Of a stretch of DNA of 64,000 nt, positions 36,689-46,084 are shown piece after piece (position 1 is the stretch's first letter; each line of letters begins with the position of its first letter). The notes beneath the pieces are model-generated. The model had not been told where the DNA came from. It made no database searches and saw nothing but the letters and a program-made list of their open reading frames with translations. Source of the DNA: Stenotrophomonas africana (GTDB taxonomy: Bacteria; Pseudomonadota; Gammaproteobacteria; Xanthomonadales; Xanthomonadaceae). The position numbers were made by a program, and so were the translations under genes. The stretch lies in the NCBI RefSeq assembly GCF_013004645.1, contig NZ_JABEME010000004.1, forward strand, positions 332,882 to 396,881. Direction: 5' to 3'.

Positions 36689-37084
36689 GTGGCTGATCAG
36701 TTCGGCCATCTGCCCCGCGGCCCGCGCCGCATCTTCCAGGCCGCCCGCTGGTCCTGGCAGGGCCTGCGCGCCGCCTGGCTGCATGAGTCCTCGTTCCGGT
36801 TGGAGGTCTACCTGCTGATCCTGCTGACTCCGGTCGCGATCTGGCTGGGCCAGACCCCGGTCGAGCGCGCGCTGCTGATCGGTTCGATGCTGCTGGTGCT
36901 GGCGATGGAACTGGCCAACTCGGCCATCGAGGCGGTGATCGAACGTTACGGCAGCGAGATCCACGAGCTGGCCGGCCGCGCCAAGGACATGGGCTCGGCG
37001 GCGGTCTTCGTGCTGATGATGAACGTGCTTCTGTGCTGGGCGCTGGTCGTGGTCCCGCACGCAATGGCCGGCAATTACGGCTGA
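36689..37084 (+). CDS. dgkA: Diacylglycerol kinase
   Basis: Small inner-membrane enzyme of 131 residues that rephosphorylates diacylglycerol to phosphatidic acid. Three transmembrane helices; the family active-site block is ELANSAIEAVIER, followed by EIHELAGRAKDMGSAAV. I chose the GTG at 36689 (preceded by GGATG at 7 bases) because the next residues ADQFGHLPRGPRRI look like the family start; an earlier GTG lies at 36638. Followed by the terC-like gene after 32 bases. Confidence 0.9.
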   Translation: MADQFGHLPRGPRRIFQAARWSWQGLRAAWLHESSFRLEVYLLILLTPVAIWLGQTPVERALLIGSMLLVLAMELANSAIEAVIERYGSEIHELAGRAKDMGSAAVFVLMMNVLLCWALVVVPHAMAGNYG

Positions 37085-37116
37085 TCCCCATTCCCCCACT
37101 GCCCTGAAGAGTTTCC

Positions 37117-37866
37117 ATGTCCTTTGAGTTCCTCGCCGACCCCAATGCCTGGGTGACCCTGTTCACGCTCAGCGCGCTGGAAATCGTGCTCGGCATCGAC
37201 AACCTGGTGTTCATTTCCATCGCCGTCAGCAAACTGCCCGAAGAGCGCCGCCCGTTCGCGCGCAAGCTCGGCATCGCGGTGGCCTGCATCACCCGTATTG
37301 GCCTGCTGGTGTCGCTGGCGTATCTGGCACATATGGCGGCCAACCTGTTCACGGTGGCTGGCATGGGCATCTCCATCCGTGACCTGGTGCTGATCGTCGG
37401 CGGCCTGTTCCTGATCATCAAGGGCTGCATGGAGATCAAGGAACTGATCAGCGGTGGCGAGGACGAAGACCCCAGCACCACCAAGGCCTCGGCCGTGTTC
37501 GGCTACGTGATCGCGCAGATCGCGGTGATCGACATCGTGTTCTCGCTGGACTCGGTGATCACCGCCGTCGGCATCGCCGACCACATCCCGGTGATGGTGG
37601 CCGCCATCCTGCTGTCGGTGCTGGTGATGCTGCTGGCCGCCAACCCGCTGGGCCGCTTCATCGATGCCAACCCGACCGTGAAGATGCTGGCCCTGGCCTT
37701 CATCCTGATGATCGGCGCGGTGCTGATCCTGGACGGCCTGGACGTGCACGTGCCCAAGCCCTACATCTACGCCGCGATGGGCTTCTCGGTGCTGGTCGAG
37801 TGGCTGAACCTGCTGATGCGCCGTCGCGCCCGCGAGCACAACGTGCCGGGTGCCGGTAACTGGTAA
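37117..37866 (+). CDS. TerC family integral membrane protein
   Basis: Protein of 249 residues with seven or so transmembrane helices. TerC hallmarks are EIVLGIDNLVFISI near the N-terminus and DIVFSLDSVITAVG in the middle, each with an Asp inside the membrane that is thought to handle a metal ion; Alx/MeeF relatives export manganese or act in metal-loading of exported proteins. Probably transcribed with dgkA. Followed by a perfect terminator hairpin. Confidence 0.92.
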   Translation: MSFEFLADPNAWVTLFTLSALEIVLGIDNLVFISIAVSKLPEERRPFARKLGIAVACITRIGLLVSLAYLAHMAANLFTVAGMGISIRDLVLIVGGLFLIIKGCMEIKELISGGEDEDPSTTKASAVFGYVIAQIAVIDIVFSLDSVITAVGIADHIPVMVAAILLSVLVMLLAANPLGRFIDANPTVKMLALAFILMIGAVLILDGLDVHVPKPYIYAAMGFSVLVEWLNLLMRRRAREHNVPGAGNW

Positions 37867-37893
37867 CCGCGCCACTGGCGTGTGTGTCCCTCG

Positions 37894-37917
37894 GAACCCC
37901 CGGCATGCCGGGGGTTC
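37894..37917 (+). terminator. Terminator, perfect palindrome
   Basis: GAACCCCCGGCATGCCGGGGGTTC, a 12-bp perfect stem 28 bases after the TerC stop codon. Confidence 0.7.
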
Positions 37918-38088
37918 TGCGTTGTGGGGGCTCGGCTTCACCATGGCGCTGCGTTTTTTGCACTTGTAGCGGGTTTCCGGGCCCCACTTGTGAACCTGGA
38001 TCAACAGTGTTTTCCCGGGGCGAGGCTTAATCCGGCGCAGCAAAGCGCGCAGGCTACGCACTCCCGAATCCCGCCCCCAGGACCCCCC

Positions 38089-39249
38089 ATGAATTCCAGA
38101 GCCGCCTTGCTGGCGCTTGCCGTCGGCGCCTTCGCCATCGGAACCACCGAGTTTGCGCCGATGGGCCTGCTGCCGGTCATCGCCGACGGCGTGGGCGTCG
38201 GCATTCCCACCGCCGGCATGCTGATCACCGCCTATGCCGTCGGCGTGATGCTGGGTGCCCCGGTGATGACCCTGCTGATGGGCCGTTTCGGCAAGCGCAC
38301 CGCGCTGATGTTGCTGATGTCGATCTTCGTGGTCGGCAACCTGCTCTCGGCACTGGCCCCGAACTACGGCCTGCTGTTGCTGTCGCGTCTGGTCACCAGC
38401 CTCAATCACGGTGCCTTCTTCGGCATCGGTGCAGTGGTCGCCGCCAGCCTGGTACCGAAGGAAAAGCAGGCTGCCGCCGTGGCCACCATGTTCATGGGCC
38501 TGACCATCGCCAACATTGGTGGTGTGCCGCTGGCAACCTGGGTGGGCCAGCAGCTGGGCTGGCGCCTGTCCTTCGCCGGTACTGCGGTGCTGGGCCTGGT
38601 CGCGATCACCGCGCTGGGCTTCGCGCTGCCGGCGTCCGCGCCGGGACCGCGCCCGGACGTGCGCCGTGAACTGAAGGCGATCCTGCAACCGCAGGTGCTG
38701 CTGGCGATGGCCACCACCGTGCTCGGCGCCGGTGCGATGTTCACCCTCTATACCTACGTCGCACCGGTACTGACCGAGTTGACCGGCGCCTCCAACGCCT
38801 TCATCGCGATGTCGCTGGCCCTGATCGGCATCGGCTTCACCTTCGGCAACGGCATCGGCGGGCGCATGGCTGACTGGTCGCTGGATGGCGCCACGCGCAT
38901 CCTGCTGGCGGTCCTGGCCGTACTCATGTTCGTGCTGCCACTGGCCTTCATGAGCCACGCCACTGCGGCGCTGGGCGTGCTGCTGTTCGGCGCAGCGACC
39001 TTCGCCATCGTGCCGCCGCTGCAGATCCGGGTGATGCAGGCGGCCAGCGAGGCGCCGGGCCTGGCGTCGTCGATCAACGTCGGTGCGTTCAACCTGGGCA
39101 ATGCGGTGGGTGCCGCGCTGGGTGGTGCGGTGATCAGTTCGGGGCTGGGTTACGCCGCGGTTCCGGTGGCCGGTGGCCTGCTGGCTGCATCGGGCCTGCT
39201 GCTGGCGTGGCTGGGGCGTCCGCGCACTGCGGTGGCTGAAGCCTGCTGA
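38089..39249 (+). CDS. MFS transporter, AraJ/YdhP-type efflux
   Basis: Inner-membrane exporter of 386 residues with 12 predicted helices. Helix 1 has GAFAIGTTEFAPMGLLPVIA, typical of the arabinose/chloramphenicol exporter group. Loop 2-3 is GRFGKRTALM (motif A). The start at 38089 follows CCAGGACCCCCC; the open frame upstream is leader. The 220 bases before it hold the TerC terminator and no other gene. Substrate unknown. Confidence 0.88.
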   Translation: MNSRAALLALAVGAFAIGTTEFAPMGLLPVIADGVGVGIPTAGMLITAYAVGVMLGAPVMTLLMGRFGKRTALMLLMSIFVVGNLLSALAPNYGLLLLSRLVTSLNHGAFFGIGAVVAASLVPKEKQAAAVATMFMGLTIANIGGVPLATWVGQQLGWRLSFAGTAVLGLVAITALGFALPASAPGPRPDVRRELKAILQPQVLLAMATTVLGAGAMFTLYTYVAPVLTELTGASNAFIAMSLALIGIGFTFGNGIGGRMADWSLDGATRILLAVLAVLMFVLPLAFMSHATAALGVLLFGAATFAIVPPLQIRVMQAASEAPGLASSINVGAFNLGNAVGAALGGAVISSGLGYAAVPVAGGLLAASGLLLAWLGRPRTAVAEAC

Positions 39250-39287
39250 GGGGGAGGGGTTCCGGCAGGGCTTGCAGCCCTGCACCC

Positions 39288-39395
39288 GCTGCAATCAACG
39301 TCAACGTCAAAAGCTGGCTATCCGTGGGATGGCGCGACCGAGCCTACATGGACGTATTCACGGCGTCCCCCAGCCAACCCACCCTCCCGGCCAGC
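39288..39395. repeat. Half copy of the composite palindrome module
   Basis: CAATCAACGTCAACGTCAAAAGC and CTATCCGTGGGATGGCG match the head of the module at 35599, and GGACGTATTCACGGCGTCCCCCAG then CCAACCCACC match one arm of the palindrome at 63907-64000. The opposite arm is missing, so it cannot form the large stem. Confidence 0.6.
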
Positions 39396-39501
39396 CCTGA
39401 TATCCAGCAAACACAACACCGCGGAGGGGGCGGCGCCCGATGGCCGGTCTTTCACCCGAACCGTGGCATGCTCGGCGCCAAGCCCACCCGGAACCTCCGC
39501 C

Positions 39502-40122
39502 ATGCGCCTGTTCACCCGTGTCCTGCCCCTGATGCTGCTGGCCTCCCTGCTGTCCGGCTGCGGCTACAACGCCATCCAGCAGAAGGATGAAGCGGTCAAG
39601 GCCAGCTGGTCGGAGGTCATCAACCAGTACAAGCGGCGTGCCGACCTGGTGCCCAACCTGGTGCAGACCGTGAAGGGCTTCGCCAGCCAGGAAGAGCGGG
39701 TGCTGACCGAAGTCACCAACGCTCGTTCGCGTGTCGGCCAGATCAACGTCAATGCCGACGACGAAGCCTCGCTCAAGCAGTTCCAGCAGGCCCAGGGCGA
39801 ACTGGGCAGCGCGCTGTCGCGGCTGCTGGTGGTCACCGAGAACTACCCGGAGCTGAAGTCCAACCAGAACTTCCGCGACCTGCAGGCGCAGCTGGAAGGT
39901 ACCGAGAACCGGGTCACCGTCGCCCGCGGCCGTTACATCCAGCAGGTGCAGGACTACAACACCTACATCCGCTCGTTCCCGCAGGTGATCACCGCCAAGC
40001 TCTTCGGCTACAAGACCAAGCCGAACTTCACCGTGGAAAACGAAGCGCAGATCTCCAACGCGCCGGCGGTCGATTTCGGCAACACGCCGCAGCAGCAGCC
40101 GGCACCGCAGCCGGGGCACTGA
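39502..40122 (+). CDS. lemA: LemA family lipoprotein
   Basis: Protein of 206 residues with a lipoprotein signal: LASLLSGC, cleaved before Cys19. The rest is the helical LemA domain (KASWSEVINQYKRRADLVPNLVQTVKG; LSRLLVVTENYPELKSNQNF), ending in a Gln/Pro-rich tail. LemA proteins usually travel with TPM-domain proteins, and two of them follow directly with spacings of 3 and -4 bases. Role in envelope stress is suspected in the family, not established. Confidence 0.93.
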   Translation: MRLFTRVLPLMLLASLLSGCGYNAIQQKDEAVKASWSEVINQYKRRADLVPNLVQTVKGFASQEERVLTEVTNARSRVGQINVNADDEASLKQFQQAQGELGSALSRLLVVTENYPELKSNQNFRDLQAQLEGTENRVTVARGRYIQQVQDYNTYIRSFPQVITAKLFGYKTKPNFTVENEAQISNAPAVDFGNTPQQQPAPQPGH

Positions 40123-40125
40123 TCG

Positions 40126-41013
40126 ATGCGCCTGGCCACTGCGCTGCTGGCCCTGCTGCTGTGGCTGCCGCTGGCTTCGCATGCACAGCAGCTCGCTCCG
40201 ATTCCGGCGCTGGATTCGCCGGTGGTCGATACCACCGGCACGCTGGATGCCACGCAGAAGCAGGCGCTGGTGCAGCAGGCGATTGAGCTGCAGCAGCGCA
40301 AGGGCAGCCAGCTGCAGGTGCTGGTGGTGCCCACCACCGAGCCGGAGGACATCGCGCAGTACACCACGCGGGTCTTCGACCAATGGCAGATCGGCCGCAA
40401 GGGCGTGGATGACGGCGTGCTGCTGGTGGTGGCCAAGGATGACCGGCGTGTGCGCATCGAGCCGGGCTACGGACTTGAAGGTGCCATCCCCGATGCCATC
40501 GCCAACCGGGTCATCCAGGAATACCTGGTGCCGCGCTTCCGAAGCGGTGACTACGCCGGTGGTATCACCGACGCGACGGCGGTGCTGGTCAAGCTGATCG
40601 ACGGCGAAACGCTGCCGGCACCGGTCAGCGGCCATCGCGGGCGTGAGCCCAGCGGTGGCGGTGATACCTGGTTCCTGGCGCTGTTCATCGGCGTGTTCGC
40701 CGGCAGCATCCTGCGCGGCGTGTTCTCGCGCGTGCCGCGTCCGCTGCGTGGCCTGCTCGGCGGTGCCGGTGCGGCGCTGGCGGCGTTCCTGTTCACCTCC
40801 ACGCTGCTGGCCAGTGGCCTGGCAGGCGTCGTAGGGCTGATCGTGGCCATGCTCTCCGGTCACCCGGGCCGCTTTGCCGGTGGGGGTGGCTGGGGAGGTG
40901 GCAGCTGGGGCGGCGGAGGCGGCTTCGGCGGGGGCGGTGGATTCGGTGGTGGCGGCGGCTGGGGCGGCGGTGGTGGCCGCTCCGGTGGTGGCGGTGCTTC
41001 GGGGGGCTGGTGA
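40126..41013 (+). CDS. TPM domain membrane protein (YgcG type) with Gly-rich tail
   Basis: Protein of 295 residues: signal peptide (1-20), TPM domain about 28-160 (LDSPVVDTTGTLDATQK, LQVLVVPTTEPEDIAQY, DDGVLLVVAKDDRRVRIEPGYGLEG), two membrane helices (about 185-240), then about 45 residues made almost only of Gly and Trp (GGGGWGGG repeats). TPM domains are linked to photosystem repair in plants and to unknown envelope roles in bacteria. Second gene of the lemA operon; its stop overlaps the next start by 4 bases. Confidence 0.9.
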   Translation: MRLATALLALLLWLPLASHAQQLAPIPALDSPVVDTTGTLDATQKQALVQQAIELQQRKGSQLQVLVVPTTEPEDIAQYTTRVFDQWQIGRKGVDDGVLLVVAKDDRRVRIEPGYGLEGAIPDAIANRVIQEYLVPRFRSGDYAGGITDATAVLVKLIDGETLPAPVSGHRGREPSGGGDTWFLALFIGVFAGSILRGVFSRVPRPLRGLLGGAGAALAAFLFTSTLLASGLAGVVGLIVAMLSGHPGRFAGGGGWGGGSWGGGGGFGGGGGFGGGGGWGGGGGRSGGGGASGGW

Positions 41014-41507
41014 TGATCCAACGACTGTGTCGCCATGTGTTTTCGCCGTCGGTACGGCGCGCGTTCCCGCCGGCCACGCTGCAGGCGATCACCGAGGCCA
41101 TCGCAGCCGGTGAGCAGCGCCACGGCGGGCAGGTGATGTTCGCGGTGGAAGCGGACCTGCCGCTGGCCGCGCTGTGGCACAAGGTCACCCCGCGCCAGGC
41201 CGCCGAGCATGCCTTCGCGCGCCTGCGCACCTGGGATACCACCCACAACAATGGCGTTCTGATCTACCTGCTGCTGGCTGACCATGCCATCGAGATCATT
41301 GCCGACCGTGGCCTGCAGGGCCGGGTCAGCGCCGCACAGTGGCAGCGGGTCTGCACCCACCTGCGCGAGGGCCTGCGTGGTTCCCATCCGGTGGAGGCGC
41401 TGCAGGATGCCATCGACGAGGTCTCCAGCCTGATCGAAGGGCACTTTCCGGCCTCGACGCGGTCGAACGATGACGCGTTGCCGAACTCGCCCCAGCTCCT
41501 TGGTTGA
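41010..41507 (+). CDS. Second TPM domain protein
   Basis: Protein of 165 residues with no signal peptide; a single TPM-like domain (ITEAIAAGEQRHGGQVMFAVE; LRTWDTTHNNGVLIYLLLADHAIEIIADRGLQG; EALQDAIDEVSSLIEGHFP). Starts inside the stop of the previous gene (ATGA). Completes the common lemA-TPM-TPM set. Followed by lgt after 51 bases. Function unknown. Confidence 0.88.
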   Translation: MMIQRLCRHVFSPSVRRAFPPATLQAITEAIAAGEQRHGGQVMFAVEADLPLAALWHKVTPRQAAEHAFARLRTWDTTHNNGVLIYLLLADHAIEIIADRGLQGRVSAAQWQRVCTHLREGLRGSHPVEALQDAIDEVSSLIEGHFPASTRSNDDALPNSPQLLG

Positions 41508-41558
41508 GCCGGGGCGGCGCTGGCCCGAGAATAGGCGTTCAACCGCAAGGCACCTTCC

Positions 41559-42446
41559 ATGATCTATTTCCACGACATCGACCCCATCGCCCTCTCGCTG
41601 GGGCCGATCAAGGTGCACTGGTACGGCATCATGTACCTGCTGGGCTTCACCGCAGCCTGGCTGCTGGGCCGCAAGCGCATTGCCGATGGGCGCCTGCCGG
41701 GTGTCGACGCCAACGGCTTCTCCGACCTGCTGTTCTACGCCATGCTCGGCGTGGTGCTGGGCGGGCGCGTCGGCTACATGCTGTTCTACGCGCTGGGCGA
41801 TTTCCTGCACAACCCGCTGCTGCTGTTCAAGGTATGGGATGGCGGCATGAGCTTCCACGGCGGCCTGCTGGGCGTGCTGGGCGCCTGCTGGTGGTGGTCG
41901 CGCAAGCACAGGCTGCATTTCTTCGACACCATGGATTTCATGGCGCCGCTGGTGCCGCTGGGCCTGGGCTTCGGGCGCATCGGCAACTTCATCGGTGCCG
42001 AGCTGTGGGGCAAGTACACCGACGGTACCTGGGGCGTGGTGTTCCCGTCCGGCCTGCCGGCGCCGCTGAACCAGCTCGACCACGCCACCCTGCAGGCGCA
42101 GTTCGCCACCGGCGCGCTGAACCAGTTCGCGCGCCATCCGTCGCAGCTGTATGAAGCCTTCCTGGAAGGCCTGGTGATGTTCGTGGTGCTGTGGGCGGTG
42201 TCGGCCAAGCCGCGCCACCGCTACCTGGTGGGTGGCCTGTTCGCGCTGATGTACGGCCTGTTCCGCTTCGCGGTGGAGTTCGTGCGCATGCCCGACAACG
42301 GCGTCTACGTGGCCTTCGACTGGCTGACCCGTGGCCAGATCCTCAGCCTGCCGCTGATCGCCTTCGGCCTGGTGCTGCTGGTGATGTCGCGCCGTGCGCC
42401 GGTACTGCAGCCACAGCTGCCGGTGGCTGCCGGGGACAATGCATGA
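41559..42446 (+). CDS. lgt: Prolipoprotein diacylglyceryl transferase
   Basis: Inner-membrane enzyme of 295 residues that adds diacylglycerol to the lipobox cysteine of prolipoproteins, the first step of lipoprotein maturation. About seven membrane helices. The signature [15 protein letters not shown] is intact, and [13 protein letters not shown] and [11 protein letters not shown] carry the essential Tyr and His. Its stop overlaps the thyA start (ATGA). Confidence 0.97.
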   Translation: MIYFHDIDPIALSLGPIKVHWYGIMYLLGFTAAWLLGRKRIADGRLPGVDANGFSDLLFYAMLGVVLGGRVGYMLFYALGDFLHNPLLLFKVWDGGMSFHGGLLGVLGACWWWSRKHRLHFFDTMDFMAPLVPLGLGFGRIGNFIGAELWGKYTDGTWGVVFPSGLPAPLNQLDHATLQAQFATGALNQFARHPSQLYEAFLEGLVMFVVLWAVSAKPRHRYLVGGLFALMYGLFRFAVEFVRMPDNGVYVAFDWLTRGQILSLPLIAFGLVLLVMSRRAPVLQPQLPVAAGDNA

Positions 42447-43237
42447 AGGCTTACCTGGACCTGCTCTCGCACGTGCTCGAGCACGGCGCCGAGAAGAGCG
42501 ACCGCACCGGCACCGGCACCCGCAGCGTGTTCGGCTGGCAGATGCGTTTCAACCTGGCCGAAGGCTTCCCGCTGGTCACCACCAAGAAACTGCACCTGCG
42601 CTCGATCATCCATGAGCTGCTGTGGTTCCTGAAGGGCGACACCAACATCGGCTACCTGAAGGACAACCAAGTGCGGATCTGGGACGAGTGGGCCGACGAG
42701 AACGGCGACCTCGGCCCGGTCTACGGCAAGCAGTGGCGCAGCTGGGCCACTGCCGATGGCCGCGAGATCGACCAGATGCAGTGGTTGGTGGACGAGATCA
42801 AGCGCAATCCCGATTCGCGGCGGCTGGTGGTCAGTGCCTGGAACGTGGGCGAGCTCTCGCAGATGGCGCTGATGCCGTGCCACAACCTGTTCCAGTTCTA
42901 CGTGGTGGACGGCAAGCTCAGCTGCCAGCTGTACCAGCGCAGCGGCGACATCTTCCTCGGCGTGCCGTTCAACATCGCCAGTTACGCGCTGCTGACCCAC
43001 ATGGTGGCGCAGGCCACCGGCCTGGGCGTGGGTGATTTCGTGCATACGCTGGGCGATGCGCACCTGTACTCGAATCACTTCGAGCAGGCGCGCGAGCAGC
43101 TGTCGCGTGAACCGCGCGCGCTGCCCAAGCTGTGGTTGAACCCGGAGGCGACCGACCTGTTCGGTTTCCAGTTCGACGACATCCGCATCGACGGCTACGA
43201 TCCGCACCCGACCATCAAGGCGCCGGTGGCGGTATGA
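42443..43237 (+). CDS. thyA: Thymidylate synthase
   Basis: Makes dTMP from dUMP using methylene-tetrahydrofolate. It has 264 residues, the standard length. The catalytic cysteine is in [33 protein letters not shown] at the N-terminus binds phosphate, and [18 protein letters not shown] follows. Start at 42443 overlaps the lgt stop. With folA 570 bases downstream it forms the usual folate-coupled unit. Its own stop overlaps the next gene (ATGA). Confidence 0.98.
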   Translation: MKAYLDLLSHVLEHGAEKSDRTGTGTRSVFGWQMRFNLAEGFPLVTTKKLHLRSIIHELLWFLKGDTNIGYLKDNQVRIWDEWADENGDLGPVYGKQWRSWATADGREIDQMQWLVDEIKRNPDSRRLVVSAWNVGELSQMALMPCHNLFQFYVVDGKLSCQLYQRSGDIFLGVPFNIASYALLTHMVAQATGLGVGDFVHTLGDAHLYSNHFEQAREQLSREPRALPKLWLNPEATDLFGFQFDDIRIDGYDPHPTIKAPVAV

Positions 43238-43797
43238 GTACCCGTCTGATTTCCAGCGGCCTGCTGGGCCTGTGCGGCATGCTGCCGCTGGCCATGGTGC
43301 AGGCCGGACCGGCCGATGCGCTGTCGTTGGCCCGGCAGGTCAATGAGCAGATCGTGCACAAGCACATGCGCGAGGAAGTACAGGCGTTCGCCGGGGCCTT
43401 CAACGGCAGCACGATGATGCCCCAGGATGTGCCGGAAGGCTGCCGGGCGCAGATGCGTGAGGCGGCAACCGGCATGTACAAGGCGATGACCGAGCACCTG
43501 AAGGCCGGTATCGAAGATCCGGCCTATCAGCGCACGCTCGAGCAGCAGCTTGCCACCGTCTATTCCAGTGACCAGTTGCAGGCATTTCTGGCACGTCGTG
43601 CCAGCACCGACACGGCTGCGTTGTCGGCAGACATCCTGTCAGGACCGGGCCTGAAGGATATCGAAGAGGCGCAGAAGCAGAAGATCCTCGGTGGCCTGGA
43701 TGAGCGGTCCACGTCCAGCCCTGCGCTGGCGGCGGCGTTGCGGGCCGCCAGTGCCGCCAACGCTGCCTGCGAACGCCTGCAGATCGATGCCAGCTGA
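43234..43797 (+). CDS. Exported hypothetical protein between thyA and folA
   Basis: Protein of 187 residues with a signal peptide (1-25). The mature part is helical and alanine-rich, with [52 protein letters not shown] and a C-terminal ANAACERLQ; two cysteines could pair. The block DQLQAFLA and the general helix pattern recall DUF2059-type proteins, but I do not claim that family. Start overlaps the thyA stop. Function unknown. Confidence 0.72.
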   Translation: MSTRLISSGLLGLCGMLPLAMVQAGPADALSLARQVNEQIVHKHMREEVQAFAGAFNGSTMMPQDVPEGCRAQMREAATGMYKAMTEHLKAGIEDPAYQRTLEQQLATVYSSDQLQAFLARRASTDTAALSADILSGPGLKDIEEAQKQKILGGLDERSTSSPALAAALRAASAANAACERLQIDAS

Positions 43798-43810
43798 GGA
43801 GGTGGTCGTA

Positions 43811-44302
43811 ATGAAGCTGTCGATGATCGTGGCGTTGGACCGCAGCCGTGGCATCGGCCAGGGCAATGCCATGCCCTGGCACCTGCCGGATGATTTCAAG
43901 CACTTCAAGGCGCTCACCCTGGGCAAGCCGATCCTGATGGGCCGCAAGACGGCCGAGTCGATCGGCCGCGTGTTGCCGGGGCGGACCAACCTGGTGCTGA
44001 CCCGCAGCGGCCAGGTGCCGTTCGAGGGCATGCGGGCGGTGGCGTCGCTGGACGAGGCGAAGGCGATTGCCGAAGGCGAGGGCGCCAGCGAGCTGTGCAT
44101 CATCGGCGGCGGCGAGATCTTCCACCAGCTGCTGGACCAGGCCAGTGACCTGTACCTGACCTGGGTGGATGCCGAAGTCCCTGCCGATACCCATTTCCCC
44201 GAAGTGGACGTGCAGGACTGGCGGGAAGTGAGCAGCGAGCCGCACCCGGCCGACGAACGACACGCCTACGCGTTCCGCTTCGTGCACTACGTGCGCCGCT
44301 GA
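43811..44302 (+). CDS. folA: Dihydrofolate reductase
   Basis: NADPH-dependent enzyme of 163 residues that regenerates tetrahydrofolate after the ThyA reaction; target of trimethoprim. Signatures: MIVALDRSRGIGQGNAMPWHLPDDFKHFK (split over residues 4-32) with the catalytic Asp in LPDD, GRKTAESIGRVLPGR, and IIGGGEIF. Start ATG 43811 with GAGGAGG at 8 bases. Confidence 0.98.
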   Translation: MKLSMIVALDRSRGIGQGNAMPWHLPDDFKHFKALTLGKPILMGRKTAESIGRVLPGRTNLVLTRSGQVPFEGMRAVASLDEAKAIAEGEGASELCIIGGGEIFHQLLDQASDLYLTWVDAEVPADTHFPEVDVQDWREVSSEPHPADERHAYAFRFVHYVRR

Positions 44303-44314
44303 AGATGGTTTCCT

Positions 44315-44382
44315 GTAGAGCCGAGCCATGCTCGGCTGCTGTTGCCGGACACATCCCGTAGCCGAGCATGGCTCGGCTCTAC
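44315..44382. repeat. Inverted pair of GTAG palindromic repeats (SMAG)
   Basis: GTAGAGCCGAGCCATGCTCGGCT at 44315 and the inverted copy ending ATGGCTCGGCTCTAC at 44382, between the convergent folA and DUF1287 genes. Confidence 0.85.
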
Positions 44383-44390
44383 AGGATTGC

Positions 44391-45038
44391 CTACGGCCTC
44401 CGGTAATGCCCGATGATGGTGTGCTGGAACAGCAGGTTCTCTTCGCGCGTGCCGCGCGCGATGTTGTGCAGCACCAGCGGTGTGCCATTGGACAGGCGCC
44501 GGTCGGAGACGATGCCCACGTGCAGCAGGCCGTTGCCGTTGAGCTTCCACGCGACGATGTCGCCGGCCGCGTAGTCGGCGGCGAGGGCCGTGATCGGTTG
44601 CTGCCAGCCCTGCCGCTCGAACCAGCGCATCAGGTTCGGTACGCGACGATGATCGATGTTGCGATCCGGTCGTGACAGGCCCCAGATCGTGGGATAGGCG
44701 CTGAAGTTGCCGCGCATGTCTTCGTGCACGCGCGCCTGCAGGTCCAGGCCCTGGCTGCGCAGGGCGCGCACCACCACGTCGGTGCACACGCCGCGATCAA
44801 CCGGGACATCTCCGCCGGGATAGGCCAGCACCTGATAGGCAGGGTCGTAGCGGGTGGTGACGCCGATCTGCGCGCGCGCTGCAGCCACCAGGGGCGGCGA
44901 AGGCGCCTGCGGTTGCGATGGCGTGTGGTCTGCACTCCCGCCGCCGGTGGGAGTCGGGGCCGACGTGGGCTGGCAGCCGCCGGCCAGGGCCAGCGTCAGC
45001 AGCAGCACCGTCCATGGTGCCCAGCCGCGTCGCGTCAT
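44391..45038 (-). CDS. DUF1287 domain lipoprotein
   Basis: Protein of 215 residues with a lipobox (LALAGGC, Cys22) and a Thr/Pro/Ser-rich linker. The DUF1287 part shows VCTDVVVRALRSQGLDLQ, VPNLMRWFERQG, GDIVAWKL, and LHVGIVSDRR and VLHNIARG, an NlpC/P60-like pattern of Cys then His that suggests a peptidase or amidase of the cell wall. Start overlaps the apaH stop (ATGA), making it the last gene of the lptD-surA-apaH operon. Confidence 0.85.
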   Translation of the reverse strand: MTRRGWAPWTVLLLTLALAGGCQPTSAPTPTGGGSADHTPSQPQAPSPPLVAAARAQIGVTTRYDPAYQVLAYPGGDVPVDRGVCTDVVVRALRSQGLDLQARVHEDMRGNFSAYPTIWGLSRPDRNIDHRRVPNLMRWFERQGWQQPITALAADYAAGDIVAWKLNGNGLLHVGIVSDRRLSNGTPLVLHNIARGTREENLLFQHTIIGHYRRP

Positions 45039-46069
45039 GCCTGCGGCGCTGCGCCGTTGTTGTTGGGACTGCCGGAACCACCGCTGCCACCGCCGCCACC
45101 GCCGCCTCGACGGCGACGACGACGCGGGCCACGGTTGCCCGGGTTGGCAGCGGGGGCACTGCCGCCGCCCTGTTCCTTGCCCTGCGCCGCAGCGGCGGGA
45201 CGCTCGTGCGCCGGTCGCGCCGGCGGGCGGGCGTTTGGCACCGGTGCCGGTACATCGCGGCCCGGCACCTGCACCACGCGCAACTCGTCGGTATCGAGCT
45301 GGATCGCGGTCAGCTTGCCGCCCCAGACCGCGCCGGTATCGATGGCGTGCACGCCCTGGGTGATGGTCAGGCCCAGCGCCGACCAGTGGCCGCAGACGAC
45401 CTTGAGGTCACGCTCGACCCGGCCCGGCACTTCGAACCAGGGATACAGCCCCTGTTCCTGCGTGCCCGGCGTGCCCTTGTTCTCGATGCCGATGCGCCCG
45501 CGCGGGGTGCAGTAGCGCATGCGGGTGAGCACGTTGATGATCGCGCGCGAGCGGTCGTAGCCGGACAGGTTGGGCGCCCAGCTCGGCTTGTCGCCGTACA
45601 TGTTGCGGAACAACTTGCGGTAGCCGGCGCCGTGCAACTGTGCCTCGACTTCAGCCGCATGCTTCTCGGCCATCTGCGTGGTCCACTTCGGCGCCAGGCC
45701 GGCGTGCACCATCATCCAGCCCAGTTCGCGGTCCACGTGCACCAGCTTCTGCAGGCGCAGCCAGTCCAGCAGTTCGTCGCGGTCCTCGGCCTGCACGATG
45801 CGCAGCAGGTCCGGGTTGACCTTGCGCTGTTCCTCTTCGGTGCGCGCACCGACGGCCAGCAGCGAAAGGTCATGGTTGCCCAGCACCACCACGCTATGCT
45901 CGCGCAGCGAATGCACCAGCCGCAGCGTTTCCAGTGACTGGCCACCCCGGTTGACCAGGTCGCCGCAGAACCACAGGGTGTCCTGGGCCGGGTCGAAACG
46001 GATCTTCTCCAGCAATCGCTGGGTGACGTCATAGCAGCCCTGCAGGTCGCCGATCGCCCACACACTCAT
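45035..46069 (-). CDS. apaH: Bis(5'-nucleosyl)-tetraphosphatase, symmetrical, with basic Gly-rich tail
   Basis: Hydrolyses Ap4A to two ADP and, in E. coli, removes Np4 caps from RNA. Metal ligands are GDLQGCYD, CGDLVNRG, GNHDLSL, MVHAGLAP and GHWSALG. The catalytic part ends near residue 275 (usual ApaH length about 280). It is followed by an extra tail of about 65 residues: Pro/Ala-rich, then GPRRRRRRGGGGGGG and Asn/Gly. Such RG-rich tails often bind RNA. Six bases separate its start from the following GTG/TGA region; apaG lies 15 bases upstream. Confidence 0.93.
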   Translation of the reverse strand: MSVWAIGDLQGCYDVTQRLLEKIRFDPAQDTLWFCGDLVNRGGQSLETLRLVHSLREHSVVVLGNHDLSLLAVGARTEEEQRKVNPDLLRIVQAEDRDELLDWLRLQKLVHVDRELGWMMVHAGLAPKWTTQMAEKHAAEVEAQLHGAGYRKLFRNMYGDKPSWAPNLSGYDRSRAIINVLTRMRYCTPRGRIGIENKGTPGTQEQGLYPWFEVPGRVERDLKVVCGHWSALGLTITQGVHAIDTGAVWGGKLTAIQLDTDELRVVQVPGRDVPAPVPNARPPARPAHERPAAAAQGKEQGGGSAPAANPGNRGPRRRRRRGGGGGGGSGGSGSPNNNGAAPQA

Positions 46070-46084
46070 CGTTCGGCCTCCGTG

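Noticed and set aside
37075..39294. 739-residue leftward open frame over the TerC and MFS genes
   Set aside because: Antisense shadow spanning two real genes and their intergenic region; Gln/His-rich composition.
40860..42218. 452-residue leftward frame ending in a polyproline tail
   Set aside because: The proline run is the reverse of the Gly-codon run in the TPM gene; rest is antisense to lgt.
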